Positions 1 to 11,825 of a stretch of DNA of 64,000 nt are shown in pieces. Origin of the DNA: Leclercia sp. S52 (lineage in GTDB: Bacteria > Pseudomonadota > Gammaproteobacteria > Enterobacterales > Enterobacteriaceae); contig NZ_CP152474.1 of NCBI RefSeq assembly GCF_039727615.1, forward strand, positions 1,612,001-1,676,000, given 5' to 3'. Made by a program: the position numbers and the translations under genes. Positions within the stretch are counted from its first letter, which is position 1. Each line of letters begins with the position of its first letter. The notes beneath the pieces were generated by a model. It saw nothing but the letters and a program-made list of their open reading frames with translations. It ran no database searches and was not told where the DNA came from.

Positions 1-2040
<2,040 letters not shown>

Positions 2041-2091
2041 GTAACACCTACCTTCTTAAGTGGATTTTTTATTTACTGCCTGAGAAAACCA

Positions 2092-2949
2092 TTAATGATG
2101 GTTATCGCCACGCAGGTAAATGACCCAGTATGTCAACCCAACCAGCAGACCACCGCCAATAATGTTCCCGATTGTGACTGGGATCAGGTTATCAGAGATG
2201 AAGTTCATAACGGTCAGGTGAGAGAAACTTTCCGGGCTGGAACCTACTGCAGTCCAGAACTCCGGGCTGGCAAAGTCACGGATTACGATACCGAATGGAA
2301 TCATAAACATGTTTGCAATACTGTGTTCAAAGCCGCTGGCAACGAACATGGCGACAGGCAGAACCATAATCATGGCTTTGTCCATCAGGCTGCGGCCGGA
2401 GTAGCTCATCCAGACGGCCAGGCAGACCATCAGGTTGGCAAGAATGCCCAGCGCAACGGCTTCAATAAATGTGTGGTGTACTTTGTGGTCGGCGGTTTGC
2501 AGGACGTTTAGCCCCCACGCGCCGTTGGCGGTCATATATTCACCCGACAACCACATCAACAGGACAAACAGCAGGCAGCCAATCAGGTTTCCAACGTAAA
2601 CGTTGAGCCAGTTTTTTGCCAGTTGGCCCCAGGTGATCTTACCGCTGGCTTTCGCGACCACGATAAGAACCGTCGAGGTAAAGAGGTCAGCGCCGCAGAT
2701 AACGCACAGGATCAGACCCAGTGAGAAACAGATGCCGCCGATCAGCTTAGCGATACCGAAAGGCATCCCGGCAGTACCGGTGGTGGCGGTGATATAGAAA
2801 ACAAAGGCAATGGAGATGAACACCCCGGCAGTGATGGCCAGGAAGAACGTCGTCATCGGTTGTTTCGTTGCTTTATAGACACCCGCTTCTTCGGCAACTT
2901 TCGCCATTGCAGCTGGGAGTAAAAGATCAAAAGGGTTGTCAGCTTTCAC
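2092..2949 (-). CDS. focA: Formate channel FocA
   Basis: Formate/nitrite transporter family pentameric inner-membrane channel that exports and re-imports the formate made by PflB. The protein is 285 residues if it starts at the GTG at 2947-2949 (VKADNPFDLLLP), the same start and length as E. coli FocA. A longer frame reaches an ATG at 3069, but that extension has no family counterpart. Six hydrophobic segments are visible, and the family motifs GADLFTS and a C-terminal GNIIGGG stretch are present. It is first gene of the focA-pflB operon, with an FNR-like site about 60 bases upstream of the start. A histidine pair ends the protein, as in homologues. Confidence 0.97.
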   Translation of the reverse strand: MKADNPFDLLLPAAMAKVAEEAGVYKATKQPMTTFFLAITAGVFISIAFVFYITATTGTAGMPFGIAKLIGGICFSLGLILCVICGADLFTSTVLIVVAKASGKITWGQLAKNWLNVYVGNLIGCLLFVLLMWLSGEYMTANGAWGLNVLQTADHKVHHTFIEAVALGILANLMVCLAVWMSYSGRSLMDKAMIMVLPVAMFVASGFEHSIANMFMIPFGIVIRDFASPEFWTAVGSSPESFSHLTVMNFISDNLIPVTIGNIIGGGLLVGLTYWVIYLRGDNHH

Positions 2950-3009
2950 ACTAACTCTCTCTTTATTAAGTCGGCGACGAGATACTAACAAAGCATTATA
3001 GAAGAGAAA

Positions 3010-3023
3010 TTGATGTAGATCAT
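3010..3023. promoter_or_regulatory. FNR-type site upstream of focA
   Basis: TTGATGTAGATCAT matches the FNR consensus TTGAT-N4-ATCAA with one mismatch. It lies about 61 bases upstream of the focA GTG, a position consistent with activation of the focA-pfl promoter known in E. coli. Confidence 0.7.
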
Positions 3024-3159
3024 ATCTCGCCTGGCTTATAGGCCCGCAAAGTGCGTGGTTTTTCAGCAAATGCGGAGTAAGTATTTGATTATACGTATAA
3101 AAATAAATTTTAAAAGTTACTAAATGATTTGATTTTTTTCTTCCGACCTTCCCCCGGAC

Positions 3160-3169
3160 AGTTAATTAG
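3160..3169. promoter_or_regulatory. ArcA-box-like sequence upstream of focA
   Basis: AGTTAATTAG matches the ArcA box (A/T)GTTAATTA(A/T) at nine of ten positions. ArcA activates pfl anaerobically in E. coli. A single short box is only suggestive. Confidence 0.45.
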
Positions 3170-3275
3170 AATGGAGTATTTCATATAAAAAGTAACAATA
3201 ATCGCCAGGGCGCCATAATTATAGCTACCAATATTTAACTTTATTATTACAACTAAAAGTTATTGCCGCAGAAAT

Positions 3276-3303
3276 AAAAAACGGGGCAATAAAATTGCCC
3301 CGT
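3276..3303 (-). terminator. Rho-independent terminator of ycaO
   Basis: Perfect 10-bp stem (ACGGGGCAAT / ATTGCCCCGT) with a 3-base loop. On the minus strand it is followed by five Ts. It starts about 50 bases after the ycaO stop codon. Confidence 0.9.
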
Positions 3304-3354
3304 AATATAACGTAGGTGATTGTATACGCCTACAGTTTGTAATGTTATGTAACG

Positions 3355-5115
3355 TTATTTAGCCCAGTAAGCGCTTTTAGCCTTCTGTAATTTCTCATAG
3401 GCCTTCAGCAGCGACTGGTGAGCAGGGAAGGCTTTCAGATCGCTATCCACTGCCTGCAGGCCGTGGAATGGCGCTTCACCGCTCAGGGCTGCACTGGCGT
3501 TCTCTACCGCTTCGGCACCGTACATACGGGTAAAGGCGTTAAGATATTGCAGCGGCTCACGATCCTCTTCCTGCGCCAGTAACAGCAGCGTCTGCAGGCA
3601 GCGGTAGTAGTTCGCGCGCTCTGCGCTGAATACCGAGGCGTTGAACTCGATAGTCCATTCGGTCCAGATCAGCGCCTGCTCCAGGTCGCCGCCCGCCAGC
3701 GCCAGCATCGCCTTCAGCTCACCGATACGCAGGGTGTACCAGCCGTTATCTTTGCCTGTCGCCAGGCCCAGCAGCTCGCGCACGCGGGTAAAGTCGTCGT
3801 GGCCTTCGTCGTCCAGCTGGGTGATGAGGTTCAGGTAGTCCTCTTTCTCCCACGCGCTCTCCGGCAGGGCCAGCAGGGTTTCGCGCAGATGCGCACCCAT
3901 GCTGTTGTTCGCCAGCCACAGATCTTCCACCGGATAGATGTCGGACATGCCCGGGACCAGAATACGGCACGCATACACGCTCAGGTGTTCGTAATCCGCG
4001 ATATACACTTCCTGGCCTTCGGCAGTGAAGATCGCCATCAGGGTGGCGAACTCTTCTTCCGTGGTACCGGCGAAGCTCCAGTCAACAAACGGATAATCTG
4101 CGTCCTGCTTGAACATATCCCAGGAGATAGAGCCGCTGGAATCGATGAAGTGGGTCTCCAGGTTGGCGTGTTCAGCCACTTCTTCGTCATCGAAGGTTGG
4201 CGGGGTAAACACGTCGAGATCTTTCAGGCTGCGGCCCTGCAGCAGCTCGGTAACGGTACGCTCCAGCGCCACGCCGAAGTCCGGGTGTGCACCGAAGGAG
4301 GCGAAGCAGGTGCCGTTCGCCGGGTTGAACAGCACCACGCAGATAACCGGGTACTTCCCGCCCAGGGAGCCGTCATAGGCAAAGATTGGGAAACCTTCGG
4401 CTTCCAGTTTGGCAATGGACTCTACCACGCCCGGGTAGCGGGCCAGCACGTCAGCCGGGATCTCCGGCAGGCTGATGGATTCCGCGATAATGCGGTTTTT
4501 GATGTGACGCTCAAACACCTCGGACAGCCCCTGAACACGCGCTTCGTTGCGGGTGTTGCCGGCGGACATGCCGTTGGAGACATACAGGTTGCCGACGATG
4601 TTCATCGGAATATAGACGGTTTGCTCGTCAGACTGACGGGTAAACGGCAGGGCGCAGATACCGCGATCTTCATTACCTGACTGCAGATCGATCAGCATGC
4701 TGGCGGTCAGCTGGTTTTCCAGATCGTAGAACGCGCGCAGGCGATCGTCGAGGATCCCTTCCGGCAGCTCGTCGTCTTCGGTCAGCGGGAACCATTTTTC
4801 GTTCGGGTAGTGAACGAACGGGCCATTTGCCACGGTGTCGCCCAGCCAGAAATCGGCAAAGAAATAGTTGGTGGACAGACGCTCAAAATATTCACCCAGC
4901 GCAGAGGCCAGCGCCGCTTTTTTGGTGGCGCCTTTGCCGTTGGTAAAGCACAGCGCGCACTCTTTATCGCGAATATGCACGGACCAGACGTGGGGAACCG
5001 GGTTGAGCCAGGAGGCCTCTTCGATGTTAAAGCCCAGGTCGGTCAGTTTTTGCTGGAAGCGAGCAATGGAATCTTCCAGGGCGGCGTCTTTGCCGGGGAT
5101 AAACGTTTGAGTCAT
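3355..5115 (-). CDS. ycaO: YcaO-domain ribosomal S12 methylthiotransferase accessory factor
   Basis: YcaO family ATP-dependent cyclodehydratase-fold protein. In E. coli it is linked to RimO-dependent beta-methylthiolation of ribosomal protein S12, but its exact reaction is not settled. I chose the ATG at 5115 (MTQTFIPGKDAA), giving 586 residues, the usual enterobacterial length. A frame-extended MIA start 9 bases upstream lacks support. An ATP-binding YcaO core covers roughly residues 60-400, with the GNTRNEARVQGLSEVFER motif near 190-210, and a TPR-like C-terminal region follows. It is transcribed alone between focA and the divergent ycaP. No associated peptide gene is visible nearby, so a RiPP role is unlikely. 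Confidence 0.96.
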   Translation of the reverse strand: MTQTFIPGKDAALEDSIARFQQKLTDLGFNIEEASWLNPVPHVWSVHIRDKECALCFTNGKGATKKAALASALGEYFERLSTNYFFADFWLGDTVANGPFVHYPNEKWFPLTEDDELPEGILDDRLRAFYDLENQLTASMLIDLQSGNEDRGICALPFTRQSDEQTVYIPMNIVGNLYVSNGMSAGNTRNEARVQGLSEVFERHIKNRIIAESISLPEIPADVLARYPGVVESIAKLEAEGFPIFAYDGSLGGKYPVICVVLFNPANGTCFASFGAHPDFGVALERTVTELLQGRSLKDLDVFTPPTFDDEEVAEHANLETHFIDSSGSISWDMFKQDADYPFVDWSFAGTTEEEFATLMAIFTAEGQEVYIADYEHLSVYACRILVPGMSDIYPVEDLWLANNSMGAHLRETLLALPESAWEKEDYLNLITQLDDEGHDDFTRVRELLGLATGKDNGWYTLRIGELKAMLALAGGDLEQALIWTEWTIEFNASVFSAERANYYRCLQTLLLLAQEEDREPLQYLNAFTRMYGAEAVENASAALSGEAPFHGLQAVDSDLKAFPAHQSLLKAYEKLQKAKSAYWAK

Positions 5116-5254
5116 GGCGATCACTTATATCGTACGGAAAGCGCGCAATGATACGGGTTTTGCATGACAGGCGCTATCTCCCCGGCAGTTTCGGCGAAAA
5201 TAAAAGGCTGGGCTATGCTTACATCCAGTAACCTACTGTAAAGGAATATAAAAA

Positions 5255-5947
5255 ATGAAAGCATTCGATCTTCAACGAATGGCCTTTGATAAAGTACCCG
5301 TTGAGTTTTTGGGCGAGGTCGCGCTGCGAAGTCTCTTTACCTTTGTACTGGTTTTCCTGTTCCTCAAAATTACCGGGCGGCGCGGCGTGCGCCAGATGTC
5401 GCTCTTCGAAGTGTTAATCATTCTGACGCTGGGGTCGGCGGCGGGTGACGTGGCGTTTTATGACGATGTGCCGATGATTCCCGTCTTTATCGTTTTTGTC
5501 ACCCTGGCGTTGCTCTACCGGCTGGTGATGTGGCTGATGTCAAAAAGTGAAAAGCTGGAAGATCTGCTTGAGGGAAAACCGGTAGCCATTGTCGAAGAGG
5601 GCAAGCTGGCCTGGGAAAAGGTACAGCGCGCCAACATGACCGAGTTTGAATTCTTTATGGAACTGCGGGTGAGCAGCGTCGAGCAACTTGGGCAGGTTAA
5701 GCTTGCTATTATGGAGACCAACGGGCAGATAAGCGTCTACTTTTACGACGATGACGAGGTTAAGCCCGGGCTGTGCATACTGCCGGATGAATTTGTGGAA
5801 CGTTTTATGACGATACCGGAAGTCGGCGAATATGCCTGCCGACGTTGTGGTCATGTTGAGACTCTATCGGCCGGGGCGCATCAATTATGCCCACGCTGCA
5901 AGAATCCGGAATGGACGAAGGTTAGCCGGGCCAAACGCATCACCTGA
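5255..5947 (+). CDS. ycaP: DUF421/YetF-domain inner-membrane protein YcaP
   Basis: Conserved membrane protein of unknown function, 230 residues as in E. coli. The N-terminal third has two or three hydrophobic segments (around 20-40, 45-65 and 70-95), followed by the cytosolic YetF domain. The C-terminus carries a zinc-ribbon-like pair of knuckles, CRRC near 195 and CPRC near 215, separated by about 20 residues. The start is supported by AAGGA 8-12 bases upstream. It diverges from ycaO and precedes serC. Some YetF proteins are linked to envelope stress in other bacteria, but no function is assigned here. Confidence 0.93.
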   Translation: MKAFDLQRMAFDKVPVEFLGEVALRSLFTFVLVFLFLKITGRRGVRQMSLFEVLIILTLGSAAGDVAFYDDVPMIPVFIVFVTLALLYRLVMWLMSKSEKLEDLLEGKPVAIVEEGKLAWEKVQRANMTEFEFFMELRVSSVEQLGQVKLAIMETNGQISVYFYDDDEVKPGLCILPDEFVERFMTIPEVGEYACRRCGHVETLSAGAHQLCPRCKNPEWTKVSRAKRIT

Positions 5948-5993
5948 CAGCAATTTTGTCGGTTTTGTGACAGCCCGCTGGCAGAATGTATTG

Positions 5994-6009
5994 TGTGACG
6001 GCGGGCACA
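5994..6009. promoter_or_regulatory. CRP-type site upstream of serC
   Basis: TGTGA-N6-GCACA, one base off the CRP consensus TGTGA-N6-TCACA, lies about 100 bases upstream of the serC ATG. In E. coli the serC-aroA operon is antagonistically controlled by cAMP-CRP and Lrp, which fits this position. Confidence 0.6.
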
Positions 6010-6109
6010 TTTTCCGGGTCATAAGTTTTAGACATTGCGGCGCGTGTCACTGAATGATAAAACCGATATCCACAGTTATAACTTATTGCTTTTAGCGTGG
6101 TGAGGGGAA

Positions 6110-7198
6110 ATGGCTCAGGTCTTTAATTTTAGTTCAGGTCCGGCAATGTTACCGGCGGATGTGCTCAAACAGGCTCAACAGGAGCTGTGTGACTGGAACG
6201 GTCTTGGCACGTCGGTGATGGAAGTCAGCCACCGTGGTAAAGAGTTTATTCAGGTGGCAGAAGAGGCAGAAGCAGATTTTCGTTTCCTGCTGAATATCCC
6301 CTCAAATTACAAAGTATTATTCTGCCACGGCGGCGGACGCGGCCAGTTTGCGGGCATTCCGCTGAACCTGCTGGGTGACAAAACCACCGCGGATTACGTT
6401 GATGCCGGTTACTGGGCAGCCAGCGCAGTAAAAGAAGCGCACAAATATTGCTCCCCGAACGTGATTGATGCCAAGGTTACCGTAGACGGTTTACGCGCGG
6501 TGAAGCCGATGAGCGAATGGCAGCTCTCCCGGGATGCGGCCTACCTGCACTACTGCCCGAATGAGACCATCGACGGGATCGCCATCCACGAAGAGCCAAA
6601 CTTTGGCGAAAATGTAGTGGTCACGGCAGACTTCTCCTCCACCATTCTCTCTGCGCCGCTGGATGTCAGCCGCTACGGCGTAATCTACGCCGGCGCGCAG
6701 AAAAACATCGGTCCGGCCGGTCTGACCCTTGTGATCGTGCGTGAAGATCTGCTGGGTAAAGCCCACAAATCCTGCCCGTCGATTCTGGATTACACCGTGC
6801 TGAACGATAACGACTCCATGTTTAACACCCCGCCGACCTTTGCCTGGTACCTCTCTGGCCTGGTCTTTAAATGGCTGAGAACCAACGGTGGCGTGGCGCA
6901 GATGGATAAGATCAACCAGCAGAAATCTGAGCTGCTGTACAGCGTGATCGACGGTAGCGACTTCTACCGTAATGACGTTGCCAAAGCGAACCGTTCTCGC
7001 ATGAACGTGCCGTTCCAGCTGGCCGATAGCAATCTCGATAAGCTGTTCCTGGAAGAGTCCTTCGCCGCTGGTCTGCACGCGCTGAAAGGCCACCGCGTAG
7101 TGGGCGGGATGCGTGCGTCTATTTATAACGCGATGCCGCTCGAAGGCGTTCAGGCCCTGACCGACTTCATGACTGACTTCGAACGTCGCCACGGTTAA
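6110..7198 (+). CDS. serC: Phosphoserine/phosphohydroxythreonine aminotransferase
   Basis: PLP enzyme that transaminates 3-phosphohydroxypyruvate to phosphoserine (serine pathway) and makes 4-phosphohydroxythreonine for pyridoxal phosphate synthesis; cytosolic homodimer. The 362 residues match the usual length. The N-terminal substrate loop ([11 protein letters not shown]) is intact, and the PLP-binding lysine lies in [12 protein letters not shown] near residue 198. GAGGGG precedes the ATG by about five bases. It is first gene of the serC-aroA operon, followed after 71 bases and an attenuator-like hairpin by aroA. A CRP-type site lies upstream. Confidence 0.99.
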   Translation: MAQVFNFSSGPAMLPADVLKQAQQELCDWNGLGTSVMEVSHRGKEFIQVAEEAEADFRFLLNIPSNYKVLFCHGGGRGQFAGIPLNLLGDKTTADYVDAGYWAASAVKEAHKYCSPNVIDAKVTVDGLRAVKPMSEWQLSRDAAYLHYCPNETIDGIAIHEEPNFGENVVVTADFSSTILSAPLDVSRYGVIYAGAQKNIGPAGLTLVIVREDLLGKAHKSCPSILDYTVLNDNDSMFNTPPTFAWYLSGLVFKWLRTNGGVAQMDKINQQKSELLYSVIDGSDFYRNDVAKANRSRMNVPFQLADSNLDKLFLEESFAAGLHALKGHRVVGGMRASIYNAMPLEGVQALTDFMTDFERRHG

Positions 7199-7216
7199 TC
7201 ACGCCCGTGTTTATTC

Positions 7217-7243
7217 CCCCGCGGCCTGGCTGCGGGGTTTTTA
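7217..7243 (+). terminator. Attenuator-like hairpin between serC and aroA
   Basis: CCCCGC and GCGGGG arms around a 9-base loop are followed by a T-rich run (TTTTTATTA). It lies inside the serC-aroA operon, as the partial terminator does in E. coli, and would lower aroA expression relative to serC. Confidence 0.7.
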
Positions 7244-7269
7244 TTATGTTGAATTGAGAGTTAAGTTTC

Positions 7270-8553
7270 ATGGAATCCCTGACGTTACAACCTATCGCGC
7301 GGGTAGATGGCACCATTAATCTGCCTGGTTCAAAAAGTGTCTCGAACCGCGCTTTGCTGCTGGCAGCGCTGGCAAATGGCACCACTGTTCTCACTAACCT
7401 GCTGGACAGCGATGACGTTCGCCATATGCTCAATGCGCTGAAAGCGTTGGGAGTCCACTATACCCTGTCCGCCGATCGCACCCGCTGCGAAGTGACGGGC
7501 AATGCCGGGGCGCTGCACTCCGCTGAGGCGCTGGAACTGTTCCTCGGCAATGCCGGTACGGCAATGCGTCCGCTGGCAGCGGCCCTGTGCCTGGGCAGCA
7601 ACGACATCGTGCTGACCGGCGAGCCGCGCATGAAAGAGCGTCCGATTGGCCACCTGGTGGATGCGCTGCGTCAGGGCGGCGCGCAGATTGATTATCTGGA
7701 GCAGGAAAACTATCCGCCGCTGCGCCTGCGCGGGGGCTTTACCGGTGGCGAAGTGGCGGTGGACGGCAGCGTCTCCAGCCAGTTCCTGACCGCGCTGCTG
7801 ATGACCGCACCGCTGGCACCTCAGGACACCACTATCACCATCAAAGGTGAGCTGGTTTCCAAACCCTATATTGATATCACCCTGCACCTGATGAAGACCT
7901 TTGGCGTTGAGGTTGAAAACCACAGCTACCAGCGCTTCGTGGTGCGCGGCGGGCAGCAGTACCAGACGCCGGGTAACTACCTGGTGGAAGGTGATGCCTC
8001 ATCGGCCTCCTACTTCCTGGCGGCGGGCGCCATTAAAGGCGGCACCGTTAAAGTGACCGGTATTGGCCGCAACAGCGTGCAGGGCGATATTCGCTTTGCC
8101 GATGTGCTGGAGAAGATGGGCGCGGTAGTCACCTGGGGCGATGACTTCATCTCCTGTACCCGCGGCGAACTGAACGCCATCGACATGGACATGAACCATA
8201 TTCCCGACGCGGCGATGACCATTGCCACGGCGGCCCTGTTTGCTAAAGGCACGACCACGATGCGCAACATCTACAACTGGCGTGTGAAAGAGACCGATCG
8301 CCTGTTCGCGATGGCCACTGAGCTGCGTAAAGTGGGGGCCGAGGTGGAAGAGGGCGAGGACTACATCCGCGTAACCCCACCGGCACAGCTGCAGGCTGCG
8401 GAAATTGGTACCTATAACGACCACCGGATGGCGATGTGCTTCTCGCTGGTGGCGCTGTCGGATACGCCGGTTACCATTCTCGATCCAAAATGCACCGCGA
8501 AAACCTTCCCGGACTATTTCGACCAGCTGGCGCGTATCAGTACGCTTGCCTGA
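7270..8553 (+). CDS. aroA: 3-phosphoshikimate 1-carboxyvinyltransferase (EPSP synthase)
   Basis: Transfers enolpyruvate from PEP to shikimate-3-phosphate, the sixth step of the shikimate pathway and the target of glyphosate. 427 residues, the usual length. Family signatures are present: [18 protein letters not shown] near 18-36, the glycine loop [11 protein letters not shown] near 93-103 and RVKETDRL near 340. Gly96 and Pro101 of the glyphosate-sensitive class I loop are retained. GAGAG lies upstream of the ATG. Second gene of the serC operon. The E. coli ycaL gene that normally follows is absent here. Confidence 0.99.
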   Translation: MESLTLQPIARVDGTINLPGSKSVSNRALLLAALANGTTVLTNLLDSDDVRHMLNALKALGVHYTLSADRTRCEVTGNAGALHSAEALELFLGNAGTAMRPLAAALCLGSNDIVLTGEPRMKERPIGHLVDALRQGGAQIDYLEQENYPPLRLRGGFTGGEVAVDGSVSSQFLTALLMTAPLAPQDTTITIKGELVSKPYIDITLHLMKTFGVEVENHSYQRFVVRGGQQYQTPGNYLVEGDASSASYFLAAGAIKGGTVKVTGIGRNSVQGDIRFADVLEKMGAVVTWGDDFISCTRGELNAIDMDMNHIPDAAMTIATAALFAKGTTTMRNIYNWRVKETDRLFAMATELRKVGAEVEEGEDYIRVTPPAQLQAAEIGTYNDHRMAMCFSLVALSDTPVTILDPKCTAKTFPDYFDQLARISTLA

Positions 8554-8560
8554 CGATCCC

Positions 8561-8584
8561 CTGCCGCACCGCCCGGTGCGGCAG
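8561..8584 (+). terminator. Probable terminator after aroA
   Basis: Perfect 10-bp stem (CTGCCGCACC / GGTGCGGCAG) with a 4-base loop begins 7 bases after the aroA stop. The following tract (CTTAATTA) is only weakly T-rich, so termination may be partial. Confidence 0.6.
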
Positions 8585-8691
8585 CTTAATTACTTACACT
8601 TCATGACGCTGTCATCGTCCATTTCTTCTACACTCAGCTTCAAACATTTCGTAATTTGCACGCAAAGGTAACAGTTGTGGACGTTGACGCG

Positions 8692-8697
8692 TATAAT
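8692..8697 (+). promoter_or_regulatory. Candidate -10 element of the cmk-rpsA promoter
   Basis: A perfect TATAAT lies 50 bases upstream of the cmk ATG in the gap after aroA. No good -35 hexamer sits at 16-18 bases, so the promoter call rests mainly on the -10 match and position. Confidence 0.4.
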
Positions 8698-8741
8698 GCG
8701 CGGCGTTTACACAACGGTATGCCTAATTTAAGGAGAAAAAG

Positions 8742-9425
8742 ATGACGGCAATTGCCCCGGTTATCACCATTGACGGGCCGAGTGGCGCAGGGAAAGGTAC
8801 CCTGTGCAAAGCGATGGCGGAAGCACTGCAATGGCATCTTTTAGATTCGGGCGCAATCTATCGTGTGCTGGCGCTGGCTGCTTTGCATCACCATGTTGAT
8901 GTGGCCTCTGAAGAGGCGCTTGTTCCGCTGGCCGCCCATCTGGACGTGCGTTTTGTCTCCACCAACGGCAACCTGGAAGTGATTCTGGAAGGCGAAGACG
9001 TCAGCGGTGAGATCCGCACTCAGGACGTGGCGAACGCCGCCTCTCAGGTTGCGGCCTTCCCGCGCGTTCGCGAGGCGCTGTTACGTCGCCAGCGTGCTTT
9101 CCGTGATGCGCCGGGTTTGATCGCTGACGGACGCGACATGGGAACCGTGGTTTTCCCTGATGCGCCGGTCAAAATTTTCCTTGACGCTTCCTCGGAAGAG
9201 CGTGCGCAGCGCCGCATGCTGCAGTTGCAGGAAAAGGGCTTTAGTGTTAACTTTGAACGTCTTTTGTCTGAGATAAAAGAGCGCGACGATCGCGACCGCA
9301 ATCGCGCCGTTGCACCGCTTGTTCCTGCAGATGATGCATTAGTTCTGGATTCTACCAGTTTAACTATTGAGCAAGTGATTGAAAAAGCGCTACAATATGC
9401 GCGCCAAAAACTGGCAATCGCGTAA
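8742..9425 (+). CDS. cmk: Cytidylate kinase
   Basis: Phosphorylates CMP and dCMP to the diphosphates, salvaging cytidylate from RNA and lipid turnover; cytosolic monomer. 227 residues as usual. The P-loop GPSGAGKGT lies at residues 12-20, the CMP-binding insert near 65-100, and the [14 protein letters not shown] motif near 126-139. AAGGAG precedes the ATG. It is followed by rpsA after a 111-base structured leader, and readthrough from cmk into rpsA is known in E. coli. Confidence 0.98.
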   Translation: MTAIAPVITIDGPSGAGKGTLCKAMAEALQWHLLDSGAIYRVLALAALHHHVDVASEEALVPLAAHLDVRFVSTNGNLEVILEGEDVSGEIRTQDVANAASQVAAFPRVREALLRRQRAFRDAPGLIADGRDMGTVVFPDAPVKIFLDASSEERAQRRMLQLQEKGFSVNFERLLSEIKERDDRDRNRAVAPLVPADDALVLDSTSLTIEQVIEKALQYARQKLAIA

Positions 9426-9536
9426 TCGCGACCGATTTAGCAGTACCCCCGCTGCAATGGATTGACGGCGGGTATGTGAAACAACCCCATCCGGCACGGA
9501 GCCAGGTGGACGTTAATATTAACCTGAAGATTAAAC
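9426..9536 (+). promoter_or_regulatory. rpsA translational leader without a Shine-Dalgarno
   Basis: The 111-base leader lacks a usable purine-rich Shine-Dalgarno before the rpsA ATG (only GAAG is nearby). It contains a hairpin with arms at about 9444-9452 and 9466-9474 (TACCCCCGC against GCGGGTA). In E. coli a folded leader with the same property acts as a strong translation initiator and as the target of S1 autoregulation. By homology of position and features the same is inferred here. Confidence 0.65.
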
Positions 9537-11210
9537 ATGACTGAATCTTTTGCTCAACTATTTGAAGAATCCTTAAAAACAATCGAAACCCGTCCGGGTT
9601 CCATCGTTCGTGGTGTTGTTGTTGCTATCGACAAAGACGTAGTACTGGTTGACGCCGGTCTGAAATCTGAGTCCGCCATTCCGGCAGAGCAGTTCAAAAA
9701 CGCCCAGGGCGAGCTGGAAATCCAGGTTGGTGACGAAGTTGACGTTGCTCTGGATGCAGTAGAAGACGGCTTCGGTGAAACCCTGCTGTCCCGTGAGAAA
9801 GCTAAACGTCACGAAGCTTGGATCACGCTGGAAAAAGCTTACGAAGAAGCTGAAACTGTGGTCGGTGTTATCAACGGCAAAGTTAAAGGCGGCTTCACTG
9901 TTGAGCTGAATGGTATTCGTGCGTTCCTGCCAGGTTCACTGGTAGACGTTCGTCCAGTTCGTGACACCCTGCACCTGGAAGGCAAAGAGCTTGAGTTCAA
10001 AGTAATCAAGCTGGACCAGAAGCGTAACAACGTTGTTGTTTCCCGTCGTGCCGTTATCGAATCCGAGAACAGCGCAGAACGCGATCAGCTGCTGGAAAAC
10101 CTGCAGGAAGGCATGGAAGTCAAAGGTATCGTTAAGAACCTCACTGACTACGGCGCATTCGTTGACCTGGGCGGCGTTGATGGCCTGCTGCACATCACCG
10201 ACATGGCGTGGAAACGCGTTAAGCACCCAAGCGAAATCGTGAACGTGGGCGACGAAATCACTGTTAAAGTGCTGAAGTTCGACCGCGAGCGTACTCGTGT
10301 ATCCCTCGGCCTGAAACAGCTGGGCGAAGATCCATGGGTTGCTATCGCTAAACGTTACCCAGAAGGTACTAAACTGACTGGTCGCGTTACCAACCTGACC
10401 GACTACGGCTGCTTCGTTGAAATCGAAGAAGGCGTTGAAGGCCTGGTTCACGTTTCCGAAATGGACTGGACCAACAAAAACATCCACCCATCCAAAGTTG
10501 TTAACGTTGGTGATGTAGTGGAAGTTATGGTTCTGGATATCGACGAAGAACGTCGTCGTATCTCCCTGGGCCTGAAGCAGTGCAAAAACAACCCATGGCA
10601 GCAGTTCGCGGAAACCCACAACAAGGGCGACCGTGTTGAAGGTAAAATCAAGTCTATCACTGACTTCGGTATCTTCATCGGCCTGGACGGCGGCATCGAC
10701 GGCCTGGTTCACCTGTCTGACATCTCCTGGAACGTTGCAGGCGAAGAAGCAGTACGTGAATACAAAAAAGGCGACGAAATCGCAGCAGTTGTTCTGCAGG
10801 TTGACGCAGAGCGTGAGCGTATCTCCCTGGGCGTTAAACAGCTCGCAGAAGATCCGTTCAACAACTGGGTTGCACTGAACAAGAAAGGCGCAATCGTAAA
10901 CGGTAAAGTGACTGCAGTTGACGCGAAAGGCGCAACCGTAGAACTGGCTGACGGCGTTGAAGGTTACCTGCGCGCTTCTGAAGCTTCACGTGACCGCGTT
11001 GAAGATGCAACTCTGGTTCTGAGCGTAGGCGACGACGTTGAAGCTAAATTCACCGGCGTTGACCGCAAAAACCGTGCAATCAGCCTGTCTGTTCGTGCTA
11101 AAGACGAAGCTGATGAGAAAGATGCAATCGCAACTGTTAACAAACAGGAAGATGCAAACTTCTCTAACAACGCAATGGCTGAAGCTTTCAAAGCAGCTAA
11201 AGGCGAATAA
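9537..11210 (+). CDS. rpsA: 30S ribosomal protein S1
   Basis: RNA-binding ribosomal protein that docks and unfolds mRNA leaders on the 30S subunit. 557 residues, the usual length, with six S1/OB repeats at roughly 21-87, 105-171, 192-260, 277-347, 364-434 and 451-520. The repeated TDYGAFV/TDYGCFV/TDFGIFI and GLVHVS-like motifs are easy to see in repeats 3-5. Repeats 1-2 are divergent and bind the ribosome (via S2), as in the family. Codon use is strongly biased (GGT/GGC, CGT, CTG), as expected for a highly expressed gene. It lies between cmk and ihfB. Confidence 0.99.
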   Translation: MTESFAQLFEESLKTIETRPGSIVRGVVVAIDKDVVLVDAGLKSESAIPAEQFKNAQGELEIQVGDEVDVALDAVEDGFGETLLSREKAKRHEAWITLEKAYEEAETVVGVINGKVKGGFTVELNGIRAFLPGSLVDVRPVRDTLHLEGKELEFKVIKLDQKRNNVVVSRRAVIESENSAERDQLLENLQEGMEVKGIVKNLTDYGAFVDLGGVDGLLHITDMAWKRVKHPSEIVNVGDEITVKVLKFDRERTRVSLGLKQLGEDPWVAIAKRYPEGTKLTGRVTNLTDYGCFVEIEEGVEGLVHVSEMDWTNKNIHPSKVVNVGDVVEVMVLDIDEERRRISLGLKQCKNNPWQQFAETHNKGDRVEGKIKSITDFGIFIGLDGGIDGLVHLSDISWNVAGEEAVREYKKGDEIAAVVLQVDAERERISLGVKQLAEDPFNNWVALNKKGAIVNGKVTAVDAKGATVELADGVEGYLRASEASRDRVEDATLVLSVGDDVEAKFTGVDRKNRAISLSVRAKDEADEKDAIATVNKQEDANFSNNAMAEAFKAAKGE

Positions 11211-11264
11211 GTTACTCGTAGAGTAACTTGACAGATTGCAGGATTCGTCCTGTAATCAATAACA

Positions 11265-11290
11265 AAGGGCGGCTACGGCCGCCCTTGTTT
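11265..11290 (+). terminator. Hairpin between rpsA and ihfB
   Basis: Perfect 9-bp stem (AAGGGCGGC / GCCGCCCTT) with a 4-base loop and a short T tract, 55 bases after the rpsA stop. It is probably the rpsA terminator. A second small hairpin (GTTACTC / GAGTAAC) spans 11211-11227. Confidence 0.65.
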
Positions 11291-11330
11291 AAGCTGTTTA
11301 GCTAATGGGTTTGAAGGAACCGGAGGAATC

Positions 11331-11618
11331 ATGACCAAGTCAGAATTGATTGAAAGACTTGCCAGCCAGCAATCGCACATACCTGCTAAAGCAGTGGAAG
11401 ATGCCGTAAAAGAGATGCTGGAGCATATGGCGACCACTCTTGCACAGGGCGAGCGCATTGAAATCCGCGGTTTCGGTAGTTTTTCTCTGCACTATCGTGC
11501 TCCACGCACCGGACGTAACCCGAAGACTGGCGACAAAGTAGAGCTGGAAGGTAAATACGTTCCGCACTTTAAGCCGGGTAAAGAACTGCGCGATCGCGCC
11601 AATATTTACGGCGACTGA
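11331..11618 (+). CDS. ihfB: Integration host factor subunit beta
   Basis: DNA-bending histone-like protein that pairs with IhfA and organises promoters, origins and recombination sites. 95 residues, one more than E. coli IhfB (ends NIYGD). The bacterial histone-like signature [18 protein letters not shown] is at about 46-63, including the minor-groove intercalating proline arm. GGAGGA sits 6-11 bases before the ATG. It lies downstream of rpsA, as in other enterics, and is followed by its own terminator. Confidence 0.98.
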   Translation: MTKSELIERLASQQSHIPAKAVEDAVKEMLEHMATTLAQGERIEIRGFGSFSLHYRAPRTGRNPKTGDKVELEGKYVPHFKPGKELRDRANIYGD

Positions 11619-11652
11619 GTTTGGCCTGCGGGCGAAACTGAGCCACCTCAAG

Positions 11653-11677
11653 AAAGCACCTTCGGGTGCTTTTTTTG
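11653..11677 (+). terminator. Terminator of ihfB
   Basis: AAAGCACC-TTCG-GGTGCTTT stem with a UUCG-type tetraloop, followed by further Ts, starts 35 bases after the ihfB stop. Textbook rho-independent terminator. Confidence 0.92.
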
Positions 11678-11825
11678 TTTCTGTTTTTCCGATCCTGAAT
11701 CGGCGCTGCAAGTTCTGCACCCGGTTGCTGCAAACCGATCGATTCCCGCCAGCCTGCGCCGCAACCTCACATTTCCCTGCCTGACACGCCACGTGACCTG
11801 CCGCACACTGCGCTGATACAGGGAG

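Larger units (their letters stand above)
2950..3275 (-). promoter_or_regulatory. focA-pflB promoter/regulatory region
   Basis: AT-rich non-coding stretch between focA and the ycaO terminator. In E. coli this interval carries several anaerobically induced pfl promoters controlled by FNR, ArcA and IHF. Candidate FNR and ArcA sites are visible (listed separately), and an IHF-like ATCAA-N4-TT sequence lies near 3123-3135. No credible ORF was seen. Confidence 0.7.

Noticed and set aside
2950..3069. N-terminal extension of focA to an ATG at 3069
   Set aside because: The extension crosses the FNR site, has no family counterpart, and the GTG start gives the exact family length.
3355..5115. ycaO as part of a thiazole/oxazole-modified peptide cluster
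   Set aside because: No precursor peptide, dehydrogenase or exporter gene is nearby; the focA-ycaO-serC context is the conserved housekeeping one.
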